From NCBI GenBank assembly GCA_030522415.1, contig CM060124.1, forward strand, positions 26,584,454 through 26,648,453: DNA of 64,000 nucleotides, read 5' to 3'. Every line of letters begins with the position of its first letter. The stretch's first letter is position 1. The notes under the pieces were generated by a model, which made no database searches, was not told where the DNA came from, and saw only the letters and a program-made list of their open reading frames with translations. Source of the stretch: Channallabes apus (lineage: Eukaryota; Chordata; Actinopteri; Siluriformes; Clariidae). The translations under genes were made by a program, and so were the position numbers. Positions 1 through 10,739 of this stretch are shown here, one piece after another.

Positions 1-265
1 CTCCATCATCCGTAAGTAGAAGCAGTTCGAAACCACCAGGACTCTTCCTAGAGCTGGCCGGCCATCTAAACTGAGCGATCAGGGGAGAAGGGCCTTAGTC
101 ATTTGCAAAAACTCTCAAGTAAACTTTTTTCATGTTGCCATTATGTGGTGTTGTGTGTAGAATTCTGAGGAAAAAAAATGAAATGAATCCATTTTAGAAT
201 AAGGCTGTGACATAAAAAAATGTGGTAAAAGTGATGCGCTGTGAATACTTTCCAGATGCACTATA
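1..265 (+). mobile_element. Tc1-like transposon remnant, internally deleted, cut by window edge
   Basis: Bases 2-103 translate, with one stop, as the second helix-turn-helix part of a Tc1 transposase, including the typical stretch RAGRPSKLSDQGRRALV. The sequence then jumps to a Tc1-type 3' terminal region ending around 'tactttccagatgcacta' followed by TA. Most of the transposase, including the whole catalytic domain, is missing, so this is an internally deleted copy whose 5' end lies outside the window. Confidence 0.75.
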
Positions 266-349
266 GGAGAAATTGCTTTGATATACAAGTGCTTTGATAT
301 ACGCATTATGCTTGCAATCCAAGGTTCTGAGTGTACCTTTAAAATTCTG

Positions 350-655
350 TCAGCGTCAGTTTAGCTAACTAGCTGCTTTTAGCTGTTAATTATCAATTGT
401 ATTTTGAAACTTCTAAATATAACTTGCATGTCAGGTTATCGCATTTAGAAAACTAGCTTCAACTAGATTTTACCATGCTTTTGGAAATCCTGTCAGGTTA
501 CTTCAGTTTAGCTAGTTGTAAACAATATTTGTCCTGTCTACGGACAGTACCTTAAAACTTCTAAATATACTTTTACAATCCTCTTTACATTTGTGTCAGT
601 TTACCCCAGTTCAGCTAATTATCAGTATTTATTATGAAAATGACATTAAAACCTG
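350..655. repeat. Diverged tandem repeat, about three units
   Basis: The phrases 'cagtttagctaactagct' and 'aaaacttctaaatatac' recur in the same order near 352-410, 505-570 and 608-655, with spacings of roughly 100-150 bp. The units are strongly diverged. No coding potential is seen. Confidence 0.45.
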
Positions 656-660
656 GTGTT

Positions 661-888
661 ACGGTGGTATGGTGGTTAGCATTGCGGCCACGCACCTTTG
701 ATTCCTGCCTCAAAGTCTGTGTTTGCAGAGTTTACGTTCTTGTTCACGGTGTATGGTTTCCTCCAGGTACTCCGGTTTCCTCCCACAGTCCAAAGACATG
801 AAGATTAGGCTAATTGGCATTACCAAAATTGTCCGTAGTTTATTTATTTATTTTTGTGTGTGTGTGTGTGTGTGTGTGCCCTGATAAC
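661..888 (+). mobile_element. Old V-SINE (Mermaid/HE1-like) fragment
   Basis: A tRNA-like head ('ggtatggtggttagcattg') is followed by the conserved V-SINE core ('ggtactccggtttcctccca', 'cagtccaaagacatg', 'aggctaattggc'). It ends in a (TG)n tract and 'gccctga', so the tail is missing. It is clearly more diverged than the antisense copies elsewhere in the window, and lies in the same sense as gpc5. Confidence 0.8.
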
Positions 889-1704
889 ACTACATGGTCC
901 ATGTTTTTACATCACACACTATTTTCAGAACTTAGCTATTAAAATACAAGATAATGAGCTAAAATGGTAACCAATTTTAACTACCAAAACCTTGCTGGTG
1001 GCCCAGCATATAAATCATGCTGGTCTATGCTGGATTTTTCAGCAGGTATGGATTGGCAATTCACAATGTATCTGAGAAAATGCAAGATTAGCAGGGAAAT
1101 GTACAACGTACAAGGCTAGCACAGTGCTGAAATTATAGGTGCAAGACCAGCATACACTCTGTGCTCATTTTCCTTCACTTAAAATGTATGTATAGAAGGA
1201 AAACTAGCACAAAGCTGAAATGTACAAAGGATTAAAAACTAGCATAAATTATGATTTAATGAACAAGTTTAATACACTAATGCAAGACTGAGCTAAGTTA
1301 CGAAACCACCATAGAGGTAAAACATGGTGATGCAAACCTAGCACAGAACTAAATTAGATAGAGACAAAACAATGGTTGTGTGTAAAAGAAGGCTTGTGTG
1401 TAAAATAAACAATCAAGTGTTAAAATGTCACAACTCTAGTGTAGAGCTGATATTTACAGAGACGAAACTAACACAGCTAAAATTCACAGAGCTAGCATGA
1501 AGCAGAAATATAGAGACAAAACCAACATGGCATAGGGTTGAAAACTAGGATAAATTTGACAGAACAGATATAAACTAGAATATAGTAGAAACAAATGCAA
1601 CATGGAGTTGAAATGGTCAGAAATTACTGAAATGTAAAACGTTACAAAACGATATAGCATAAAGTTGATATACAAGTTATAAAACTAGCATAGAGCTTAA
1701 CTTT

Positions 1705-2078
1705 CATTCATTCATTCATTTTCTATACCGCTTAATCCTGTGTTCAGGGTCGCGGGGGACCTGGAGCCTATCCCAGGAGACTTCGGGCACTAGGCGGGGT
1801 ACACCCTGGACAGGGTGCCAATCCATCGCAGGGCACACACACATACACACTCACACACCCAATCACACACTACGGGCAATTTGGGAACGCCAATTAGCCT
1901 AACCTGCATATCTTTGGACTGTGGGAGGAAACCGGAGTACCCGGAGGAAACCCACCAAGCACGGGAGAACATGCAAACTCCATGCACACAGAGACGGGAA
2001 TCGAGCCTGGCCGGGGAATCGAACCCAGACCCTGAAGGTGCAAGGCGACAGTGCTAACCACTACACCACCGCACTGCC
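1705..2078 (-). mobile_element. V-SINE (Mermaid/HE1-like), full-length-like, antisense
   Basis: Read on the minus strand, the element has a tRNA-derived head with an A-box-like 'tagtggttagc' and a B-box-like 'ggttcgattcc', then the V-SINE core, then an (ATTC)n-type tail at the low-coordinate end. Target-site duplications flank it: tagagcttaacttt at 1691-1704 and tagtgcttaacttt at 2079-2092 (13 of 14 identical). It inserted into the surrounding tandem array. Confidence 0.9.
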
Positions 2079-2219
2079 TAGTGCTTAACTTTACAAACAA
2101 AATTGCTCTACATCTGCAATGTGTACATACAGAGACAAAACTACCACACGACTAAAAATTATTGAGCAAAAACAGCAATCACTAAAGTGGACTCTATATT
2201 AACTTAAAACACATCTTCA

Positions 2220-2390
2220 ACCTGAACCTCCAGCCTCCTAACGCACAGTATGACTGCAGAATAATCCCTGCTATCCGTTTCACCATTGGCTCTGCTCAGG
2301 GTTTCTTCCTGTTGCAATCTCTGGGAGTTTTTCCTTGCTACTGTTGCCCTTGGCTTGGTCATCAAGTACTATCTGATTATTTTGATTGAC
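2220..2390. repeat. Dispersed teleost repeat fragment
   Basis: The phrases 'agggtttcttcctgttgc' and 'ggagtttttccttgctactg' followed by 'ttgcccttggcttg' belong to a repeat I recognise as common in fish genomes and transcripts. I cannot assign its class from this fragment. Confidence 0.4.
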
Positions 2391-2429
2391 ATTTTGAAAT
2401 ATGAACTAGCATAGAGTTGAAATGTCCAA

Positions 2430-2437
2430 TAAAAAAA

Positions 2438-2520
<83 letters not shown>
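2430..2520. repeat. Compound microsatellite A(n)-(TA)n-(CA)n
   Basis: About 25 A are followed by about 50 bp of TA and then about 16 bp of CA. It directly abuts the left end of the DNA transposon that starts near 2521. Confidence 0.95.
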
Positions 2521-2521
<1 letters not shown>

Positions 2522-2720
2522 GTGGAACCTCGGAGTAACGCGGTTTACCAGTGTTCCACAAGACGAGCAACGTTTTTTTTTTTTTTTATAAATTCAGACT
2601 TGAAAAGCGAACAAGTCTTGGTTTGCGAGTACCGAGTATCATGTATCACGCATGCGCTTCTTGTTTTGACGCCGAGCGTCACGTGATCACAACTGAGCCA
2701 ACGGTTTTTCTCTCTCTTGT
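2521..2720 (+). mobile_element. DNA-transposon copy, left part (interrupted by solo LTR)
   Basis: It begins 'agtggaacctcggagtaac', which looks like the terminal inverted repeat of a pogo/Tigger-like or related cut-and-paste element. It contains 'tgacgccgagcgtcacgtga'. The same family is present at 61202-61411. The copy is split at 2720 by an LTR and resumes at 3205. No transposase is visible, so this is a non-autonomous or deleted copy. Superfamily assignment is tentative. Confidence 0.55.
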
Positions 2721-3204
2721 TGTGTGGGCATGTTGTTGGGACGCGTATCTTCATCGTGTTTGGTTACTCACGACACGGAAGTCCATTGGTCTCTTTGTCT
2801 CTTGTTTTATTTTCAGCATTTATATTACAGTCGTCTTGAGTAAATCCACAGTGATTACAACATCCTAGTCGCTGTATCTCATTACTGTTTCTTTAAGTTT
2901 ACAACTACTTATTTGTTGTATCTTACTACGGTCAAAAGCTTGTGTTCTCCCCAACTTCCAAATCTAGACTGACTCTTTTTTACAGTGACATAGTCATGCA
3001 ACTACATGTAACAGTGGAATGACATCACAGACATAAATGGATGCTTAGCTAATAGCTTAATGCTAAATGAATAACTTAATAACTTAATGCTTAGTGCTTA
3101 ACTAATAAACTTGGTGCTTAGTGCACAACCAATAAAATACAATAAATAAAGTAAAATAAAATAAACACAACAACAAATTCATAAAGTACAATATGGCTCT
3201 TACA
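2721..3204 (-). mobile_element. Solo LTR of a BEL/Pao-type retrotransposon
   Basis: The sequence is alignable along its length with the LTR at 61412-62067 (shared 'cagtcgtcttgagtaaatcc', 'ggtcaaaagcttgtgtt', 'aatgacatcacaga' and 'acacaacaacaaattcat'). It starts TG and ends CA, and has a perfect 5-bp target duplication, cttgt at 2716-2720 and 3205-3209. Five-base duplications are usual for BEL/Pao. No internal region remains, so it is a product of LTR-LTR recombination. On the minus strand it begins TGTAAGAGCC. Confidence 0.85.
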
Positions 3205-3410
3205 CTTGTGCTGCGGAATTGTGGGTAATCGTCTCCCCTGCTGGGTCTTAGTGCTCGTCTCTCACTGGTATAATCGACATCCATGCATGCGTGTACTGTT
3301 TACTATAACACTGTGACCATGTGTCTGTAAGCGTGTGCGTACTGGCACGCGTGTAAAGCAAAAGCAAGTCTCATTAGAGAGGTTAAAAATCCATTTTCTC
3401 TCTCTGTATT
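3205..3410 (+). mobile_element. DNA-transposon copy, right part
   Basis: The text resumes with 'gctgcggaattgtgggtaat', which in the 61202-61411 copy follows 'ctctctcttgc' without interruption. The two parts therefore form one element split by the solo LTR. I do not see a clear right terminal inverted repeat, so the end is approximate. Confidence 0.5.
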
Positions 3411-3487
3411 GTGTCTGTGCGCAGCAATAATTGTATTATTTCAAGTTTATATGGGCATTGCCATATATGGGCATAATGACATGCACC

Positions 3488-3490
<3 letters not shown>

Positions 3491-3554
<64 letters not shown>

Positions 3555-3569
3555 ATATCCAGAGATGCC

Positions 3570-3638
<69 letters not shown>

Positions 3639-3650
3639 TGGCATCTCTGG
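3491..3650. repeat. (CT)n-(AT)n microsatellite with a long perfect hairpin
   Basis: A (CT)n run passes into (AT)n. Bases 3559-3573 (ccagagatgccatta) and 3636-3650 (taatggcatctctgg) are perfect inverted copies flanking an AT tract that is itself self-complementary. Nearly the whole 92-bp segment could fold into one hairpin or cruciform. Confidence 0.9.
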
Positions 3651-3659
3651 TGTGAGTGA

Positions 3660-4290
3660 CACACGGCGCCTGCACACACGGCTGAACTCTGCTCCCTGTC
3701 AAGCTCAGAGGGGAGATTAATGCGCATAAAGGGATTCCCTGCTGTTTAACCTGGATGTAAACATTGAGCTAGAGTCGTGTTTTTCTTTTTCTTTTTTCTT
3801 TTTATTAATAATATATCAGGATTTTGTTTGCAAAGAGAGAACCCTGGAGTGTAGCCATCGTTCCTGATCAGCAGCACTCTTAACGCAGTCAGAGTTGCAC
3901 TTCCCCAGGTCAGTCTGTTGGGGGTGCTGTGGTTACACAGACACGGCTTTATGGAGCTTTTCACCTTAGCGCGTGTCTCATTTCAGCTTTCACCACATGA
4001 TCACCAGCATGAGGAGACACAGATGTGTATGCATCACTGCAGATGATGTCACTGTGCTGAAATAATGATCAGAATGATTTATTTCTATATTTATATATAT
4101 ATTTTTTTTTTGCTTTTGTTAGGAAAGTAGGATTATGTTTATGAAGTCAATTATGTAGGCAGGGCATATCGAAAACAATGTCTTTCTCAGTATCTACCTG
4201 CATTTCTCTCTACATGTCTCTTTCTGTTTACCTATTGAGTTAGCTATCAGCTACAGTATGTATATATCCGTCTCCCTGTGTCTCCTTATA
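3660..4290. other. No recognisable feature
   Basis: AT-rich intronic sequence. Short open frames are present, but none resembles a known protein, and no splice-bounded exon is evident. Confidence 0.5.
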
Positions 4291-4299
4291 TAGTTTGTT

Positions 4300-4960
4300 T
4301 ATGTGAAGCGTATATATACACAAGAGTTAGTGCCAAAGAGGGACTTATGATTTTGCTGACTAGTTATGAACTGTGTAAAAACTCCCTTTATATTTCCATG
4401 TAATCTCCTGCTACACTAATGCACGTATCCCAGTGCACTTATTACCTTGATGGTAAACAAGCACTGGTGATATCAATCAAGTTTTCTCAGTAGACCGGAG
4501 CCATGATCCTACTGCCTGCTCCAAGTCTGAAACACTGGCCTCCCAGGAACTCCTTTCATGCCTCAAAGTTGCAGAAAAGGCTTGGAGCGAGGTCAGGAGG
4601 ATGTGGAAGTAACCCCAAGCCAAGTTCCTGTAATGTGCAAGGTTTTTCTCTTCCGCGTGAACGACTGCAGTGGGCTCTCAGCCACCACGGCCTGGGATCA
4701 TCATTCCTGGACGTGCAGCCTTTCCTAAAATTATTGCACCAGTCAAATGTTTTACTGCCGCTGAGAGTCTCAACACTGTCCTGTGCTTGAAGTCTTCTGT
4801 AATTGACCATCAGATTTGTGCCTTCGTTCACCGGAAAGTCCCGTTTTGACTTAAATTCCTGCTGTACTAACTGTATATCAGCATCATGAAATATTCCATT
4901 GCATAACCTTGAGGTTTACCTCAAATATATGTTTTTTTTATTTAAAGAAAAAAAAAAAAC
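4300..4960 (-). pseudogene. Mariner transposase remnant
   Basis: On the minus strand the sequence reads as broken pieces of a mariner transposase. An N-terminal part carries KTFDWCNNFRKG and NDDPRP. This jumps to the catalytic-domain landmark HPPDLAPS (family form HPPYSPDLAP), and then to a C-terminal part with GNIKGVFTQF. The middle, which should contain the first two catalytic aspartates, is deleted, and stops and frameshifts are present. It cannot encode an active enzyme. It lies antisense to gpc5. Confidence 0.75.
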
Positions 4961-5239
4961 TTTCATAATAAAACGTAACTACTAGATTTTTAAACAAAAA
5001 TGTGTGTATGTGTGGACGGGAGCATGAGTGTGTGTATGTGAGAGAGAATATGCCATATTGGTAGATCAATCAATTCAAGTTCTATTCAGACATTTATTTA
5101 AATTCCGAGGCAGAATTGTGTATTTATTACACACGACTTGGAACAGAAATGAGAAAAAAAAAAAAAGTCACCAACTACACTGACAGAATAAAGAAGTAAT
5201 ACAATGATCAAATAAGCCATTTGTGTGTTATCAGTTCAA

Positions 5240-5406
5240 CACACACACAGATGCACAATGGTGCGCCCACACACACACACACACACACGCAGACAAGTGT
5301 TGGTGTTGCGCATGCAAAACATCAAACTCAAATTAAATGCTGTCACTTTGACCTGCAGACATGAGGGCACAGCTGAGGGCTGCCCAACACACACACACAC
5401 ACACAC
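5240..5406. repeat. Several (CA)n microsatellites
   Basis: Short (CA)n tracts occur at about 5239-5250, 5268-5289 and 5390-5406. Open frames over them on either strand (for instance CVCVCVC) are artefacts of the repeat. The flanking sequence 4960-5500 shows nothing else. Confidence 0.9.
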
Positions 5407-5499
5407 TGTAATTGTGTGTCTTTGCAATTGAATGTGCTGCTGCTGGAATATTAACACATTAACTCCACTATAATAATACGACTCTCCAAGCAGTCTGGC

Positions 5500-5945
5500 A
5501 GAAGAGGACACAGTCACAAGGATGAACTAAAACGAGCACAGGAGCAAAAGAGCATGAGATGGATGAGAGAAGTAGATCAGGAAGCAACAAGACGGGCGCT
5601 AGGTTAAAGTTCATGCAATAAATGGTGAAAAGGTGATGAGGTGAAGATAATCGTGATAGCAAAGGGATGCAGGGATAAGGGAGCACTGCGAGAAGTCAAG
5701 GGGATGAGGGAGTGAGGAGACAAAAAAGCAGACAAATGTGCAAGGAGGCGGACGAAGGAGTGAAACAGAAAAGGAAATGGATCAAGGGAGCATGGAGCAG
5801 CAAAACAAGGGGACAAGGAGGAGTGGGAGGGAAAAGAGAGCAAGGAGATTGCAAGGAAGCAAGGGAAATAAACAGATATTTAAGGGGATAAAGGACAATG
5901 AAGGATGGATCGAGGATGAGGGTGGATGATGGAGTAAGGGAACAA
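5500..5945. repeat. Purine-rich diverged repeat tract
   Basis: The + strand is strongly enriched in A and G, with recurring words such as 'aagggagca', 'acaagg' and 'aaggggat'. Open frames on both strands, including a 115-residue minus-strand one, are low-complexity products of the tract. It probably descends from a purine simple repeat. Confidence 0.6.
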
Positions 5946-6061
5946 GGGTAACGGTATTTGACAAGCGTCTCTGTCCTTGCATGGCAGCATCTCAAAGTGC
6001 AGGAAAATAGGCCACTGTTGCCAGTTCTCCGTTGTTCTACCATAATGATGCGTTTTATATA

Positions 6062-6425
6062 TTCATTTTCTATACCGCTTAATCCTGTGTTCAGGGTCGC
6101 GGGGGACCTGGAGCCTATCCCAGGAGACTTCGGGCACTAGGCGGGGTACACCCTGGACAGGGTGCCAATCCATCGCAGGGCACACACACACTCACACACC
6201 CAATCACACACTACGAGCAATTTTAGGAACGCCAATTAGCCTAACCTGCATATCTTTGGACTGTGGGAGGAAACCGGAGTACCCGGAGGAAACCCACCAA
6301 GCACGGGGAGAACATGCAAACTCCATGCACACAGAGACGGGAATCGAGCCTGGCCGGGGAATCGAACCCAGACCCTGGAGGTGCAAGGCGACAGCGCTAA
6401 CCACTACGCCACCGCGCCGCCTCCA
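6062..6425 (-). mobile_element. V-SINE (Mermaid/HE1-like), antisense
   Basis: Same architecture as the copy at 1705-2078: tail at the left, core in the middle, tRNA-like head at the right. A perfect 11-bp target duplication, cgttttatata, flanks it at 6051-6061 and 6426-6436. The tail has a single ATTC-like unit. Confidence 0.92.
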
Positions 6426-6699
6426 CGTTTTATATATATTTACAATATTCCTAAAGAATATCAAGCGAAGGCAACAACTAAGAAGATTTGAAATGACTGG
6501 AAATGGGTTAAGAGCTCTGCAACGTCTGGAAGGTTAGTGCTTGTAGTAATGTACATCATCAAAGAATCAATAGTAAAAACCAGAGCTACTGTATGTTTAA
6601 TAGAGAAAGTAAGAGAATTTCCATACACACACACACACACACACACTCAATGTGACGAGAACTCGGGACTAAACAGCTGTGCAGCCATTCGAAAATTAT

Positions 6700-7010
6700 T
6701 TGTTACTGAGATTAAGCAGGAAACAAAAGAAGTCTTAAATTCTTGGAAAACAGTCATGTGGTCTTCAGATTAGGTTCAGATGGAGCCTAGTCCAGAGCAA
6801 TGGGCGTGTCCACTGTGCAAGTTTGGTCAGGTCTAGGATCAGCAATGGGTCGTGGCAATAAAATGAAGTCAGCTGACGACCTGAATGTTATCACACCTAT
6901 GGAGGTTTTCTTCCCTGATGGCACGGAGCATATGTTCCAGGACTCCGTTGTGAAAGAGTGGTTCTGGGAGCATGAGGAATCATTTTCACACCACATTGTG
7001 ATTTAATGGA
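6700..7010 (+). pseudogene. Tc1-like transposase remnant
   Basis: The peptides SWKTVMWSSD (family form W..V.WSDES, first catalytic aspartate) and then FFPDGTEHMFQDSVVKEWF followed by EHEE match the central catalytic region of a Tc1 family. The segment between, which normally holds the QQDNAPCH box with the second aspartate, is partly missing, and the C-terminal DLNPIE box is absent. It is a short, decayed fragment. Confidence 0.6.
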
Positions 7011-8903
7011 ATCTTGCCAGGCAGTGTATTAACTTCTGACGGTGTACAGTTGTTTTTTTTCCCCCATTCTGCTGTATGACTGTGTGATTTGGGACACTCT
7101 TGTCTTGATGGATAGATTACGCCTTTAGTGAACTTTGTATGGAAACCCACCATGTAGGCAGAGTAGAATTCTTACAAGAGTGTGTGTGTGTGTGTTTATT
7201 TTAGATTCAGTAGTCCATGCGTGTGTGTGTTTAGGGTTCCTATGTAGGTTTTCTAGGCTTTTCCCTTGTTTATTAGGGTTAATGCGTTCCTGCACCCTGC
7301 TCATCCTCCAGAGTGTAAAGATGAATGAGCACTGCGCCTCTGGATTAGGACACAGCAGCTGAAGGTGTGTGTGTGTGTGTGTGTTTGGGGTGTGTTTTCT
7401 CTGTGAATCAATGAGACTGCAGCTGCCGGTTTGTATCTAATGTCCTGGGTATGACCCTTTGGACCTGTCTCTCTCTCTCTCTCCTTTTTTTTAAATTGGC
7501 TTTCTTTCCATATGACAGACAGACGGAGAGATAGACACGTAGTCAGATGGAAAGAAAGAAAAGTAATAAACAAAAATAAATAAAGAAGATGGCAGCAGAG
7601 CATAAAGAGACAGAAATGAAAAAAGGGCCGCATTGCCGCGGATGTGTTATAGAAACCCTGGCAGTGGGACTGAATATGGGGAGGTCAGTGCAGCGTCCTG
7701 GCCATGGTTCACCATCAGATGGCGTCGTTCTAATTTGATCAGTGTGTCTTGGTGAACCCAGTTCATCTGCCTTTCCTGGAGAGGGCAAATAGGCAGATGT
7801 TTGAGTTTGAGAAATTTCCCAAAGCATATTATGTGAAGGTGCAGGCAGTGGGGACGTCAGGAGAACATGTAGAAAACAAAGATGTAGATGTTCAGATAGA
7901 TTGATAAAGTAGTCAGGACTAGATTTAACCTTGAACCATTAAAGACATCAGAGTTTAATGAAACAGAATTATGAATGAGTACCTCTAGAGAACCCCTCAG
8001 CACAGAAACCTTCTCTCAGAGCTTCGCCTTTGGCTGTGCCTTGGATCCCTCCTTCTTCTTTGTTTCTGAGTTGCCTCATGTTCCTCAGGTAGACGTTCAT
8101 CCCTGGCACCCAGGCATATGGTGTGGAGGAAGGTACTTGAAGCGCAAGCTCTTGGCACAGTTTCATCACCGCTGGGTATTCATTATGCCGTAAGTCTTCA
8201 GTGACTTCAGCACTGGCTGCTCGAATGGCGTAATAAGCTCTCAAGACATAGACATGTCCTGCATTCATCAGAAGAATAGAGACGACAGTATAGTGTTGGA
8301 TCAAAGGGGCTGGGCTTCGTAACCCTGGAGTTATGGACCCGAACCAGGAAAGGCAAGAAAACTACCCAAAAAAACATGTTCTGGTGGTCTCCAATAGCTT
8401 GGAGCTTGCTAGATGTTCTCTTGTGCCCAGTCTTCTCCTATGAGGTGGATATGTGGTTAGAGAGCTAAACAGATGGAGAGTACCAAGACACGAGGTAGAG
8501 CATTAACACTCGCTGTCTTTCATTGTCAGATCGCAAGCATTTGAAGGCTACTGCTTACACGTCGAAGCTGTATTTTAGCGTTGAGCATATCGGGGGTGTG
8601 TGAGTCATTTGGCTGTGTGATTTTCTTCAGTAAATCAGCGAGCGGCGGTAACGCAGCAGGTTAATTTAGCCTGCGTTCTCGCTGACGAGCTAACAGCTGT
8701 TTGTCTGTGATCTCCACCTCCACCGTGCACGAACGTTAGCTCATTAAACTTGCGCATGGTGAGACGCACATTTACGCAGTGTCCTTTTTGTCTGTTTATT
8801 CCTTTATTTAAGAACAGCAGAAGGTGGGTCTCTCGCTCTCTCACACGCTGCCCTTTGTGTGACGGCCGAGATGAACGAGATGCTCGGCTCAAAGTTCAGA
8901 GCT

Positions 8904-8937
<34 letters not shown>

Positions 8938-9010
8938 CAATGGACGATAAAAAAAAAAAAAGAAAGGAAAAGGACTGGGCAGAAAATCTGCTTGAATTAT
9001 AAGCGAGAGG
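7011..9010. other. Intronic sequence with microsatellites and one unassigned open frame
   Basis: (GT)n tracts lie at about 7180-7196 and 7364-7385, a CT tract near 7470, and (CA)n at 8907-8932. A minus-strand open frame at 7969-8304 (111 codons, containing SILLMNAGHVYVLRAYYAIR) has non-repetitive, protein-like composition. I do not recognise it, and I see no splice sites or start context that would make it a gene. It may be a retrocopy fragment or chance. Nothing else is recognised. Confidence 0.4.
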
Positions 9011-9017
9011 ATAGCAA

Positions 9018-9935
9018 ATGATGGCAAAAGTATTGGCACCCAATACTCAATAACTGTATAAGAAACATTGCTATAGGAAGTAAGAAGGAAGACAAGAGAC
9101 ATCCAAGTGACCATTGTTTTAAAATGTTGTCCAATGTGGTTACAAAATTGTAAAAATGAGCTAACAGCAGGCTCTTCATTTAAGACCTGTGTAAGTTTAT
9201 ATTTGGAGGGAAAATATGAACATTTAATGTTTGAACATTTAATGTTTAATAAAATGCCAGTGATGTTTTGTGGCCCTCATGAAGATTAATGGCATAATTA
9301 TTTCAAAGGACCATTCATTCATTCATTCATCTTCTATACCCCTTAATCCTGTGTTCAGGGTCGCGGGGGACCTGGAGCCTATCCCAGGAGACTTCGGGCA
9401 CTAGGCGGGGTACACCCTGGACAGGGTGCCAATCCATCGCAGGGCACACACACATACACACTCACGCACCAAATCACACACTACGGGCAATTTAGGAACG
9501 CCAATTAGCCTAACCTGCATATCTTTGGACTGTGGGAGGAAACTGGAGTACCCGGAGGAAACCCACCAAGCACGGGGAGAACATGCAAACTCCATGCACA
9601 CAGAGACGGGAATCGAACCCAGACCCTGGAGGTGCAAGGCGACAGCGCTAACCACTACACCAGCGCGCCGCCTATTTCAAAGCACCATGGTATATAAACC
9701 TAATCCCTGTTTACCTCTGCCAGGAGGTTAAAGCTTAAGGCATATCTGTAGATCAAGACTCCAAATGGAGTGTATTGCAGCAAAGATTTCATTCTCATGA
9801 AGGTGAATAAAAAATTTAGAGAACAGGTTGATTAATTTGGGGGGGGGAGAAGGTAAAGGAAAAATCTAAGTAAATAAATAAACAAATCATTCTCATGAAG
9901 GATGCCAATAATTCTGGAGTGGATTTTAAATAGAC
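9018..9935. mobile_element. Decayed non-autonomous Tc1-like element, split by a SINE
   Basis: The left end 'ggcaaaagtattggcaccc' and the right end 'gatgccaataattctggagt' near 9900-9925 match the terminal repeats of a Tc1 family. The interior has no recognisable transposase. A V-SINE at 9314-9673 interrupts it. Exact ends are uncertain. Confidence 0.5.
9314..9673 (-). mobile_element. V-SINE, antisense, B-box-region deletion variant
   Basis: Flanked by target duplications atttcaaaggacca (9300-9313) and atttcaaagcacca (9674-9687), 13 of 14 identical. Unlike the other copies, which carry two near-identical 'gggaatcga' motifs about 18 bp apart at the tRNA-derived end, this copy has only one. The duplicate probably collapsed. 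Confidence 0.92.
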
Positions 9936-10050
9936 TAGTAGAGTACAATAGGCATATTATAAATGTACAATGTGATAAAGATGGATTATAGCTGCTGTAT
10001 GAAATCTGTAGTCCTCCTTAACCCACAGTTCAAAAAGTGCAGATATATGT

Positions 10051-10083
<33 letters not shown>

Positions 10084-10219
10084 TTCAGTATCTCACTCCT
10101 CCCGGTGCACCGCGCTCTAAAACGTTCCGCTCTTCTGTTCTGTCTCCAAGAGGATGTTTAATTAGAGCCGTCCTGGTTCGAGTCCAGCGTGAGGAACTGC
10201 CGCTCGGCTTCATTAGCTC

Positions 10220-10670
10220 TGGGCTGAGCTAGCCAGTGGAAAATTACAGCCTCTTTTTAATGTATGCACTCTGAATGCTAATCGGCTCACTTCACCTAGG
10301 TGTAGTGCACATGAAAAACCGCAAGGAACCTGCTGGAAATAATAAAAACAACAGACATTAATATAGAAAAGACATTTGTTTAAAGGAAGAAAGTGGAGAA
10401 ATTGCTGTACAGATAAAGAGAACCATCTGGAAAGGTTGTGTCTTAAATTACATGCCGCTGCCTCTAAATAGTGTTTTGACACACTAACCCAAGCTAGCCG
10501 GCGGAAAATTACATCTGGTTTTTAACGGACGTGTTCTGAATGCTAAGCATCTCACTTCACCTGGGCTAACCAAGTTCATAAAGCGCACTGGGGCAGGAAA
10601 AAGTGTTAGAAGTCCCCCTCATCAGCAAATTACACCTTCTGGTCCCAGCAGATGTTCTCTGAAAAGTATG
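10220..10670. repeat. Tandemly duplicated noncoding segment, 2-3 copies
   Basis: Bases around 10225-10300 and 10489-10565 align closely: both read 'agctagcc.g.ggaaaatta', then a T-rich stretch, then 'ctgaatgctaa', then 'tcacttcacct'. A weaker third copy may lie near 10620-10665 ('caaattacaccttctgg', 'tgttctctgaaaa'). The unit is about 265 bp. No coding sequence or transposon landmark is seen. A poly-T tract precedes it at about 10052-10079. Confidence 0.6.
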
Positions 10671-10739
10671 TGAGGTAAAAGTACACTTTGTTTTAGTGCC
10701 ACTACTTTCAGCTTTGACTGCAAGTTTGACGTGGAGTTG

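Larger units (their letters stand above)
890..2420. repeat. Diverged tandem array with 'actagcatagagctgaaat'-type units
   Basis: Variants of 'aaactagcatagagctgaaa', often followed by 'tacagagac', recur every 30-45 bp from about 960 to 1700, and again after the inserted SINE (2085-2170 and 2400-2425). Around 990-1050 a 'gctggtctatgctgg' motif resembles a dispersed fish repeat. There is no coding sequence. A V-SINE interrupts the array at 1705-2078. Confidence 0.55.

Noticed and set aside
2030..2078. Possible tRNA genes at the heads of SINEs (also near 6420, 9670, 11535, 54600, 58369)
   Set aside because: Only A- and B-box-like parts are present, fused to SINE bodies with target duplications; no complete cloverleaf.
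2551..2868. 105-residue open frame across a DNA transposon and LTR
   Set aside because: It crosses the insertion junction at 2720 and has no recognisable protein content.
7969..8304. 111-residue minus-strand open frame with protein-like composition
   Set aside because: No family recognised, no splice sites or promoter seen; kept only as a note in the feature list. A protein search would decide it.
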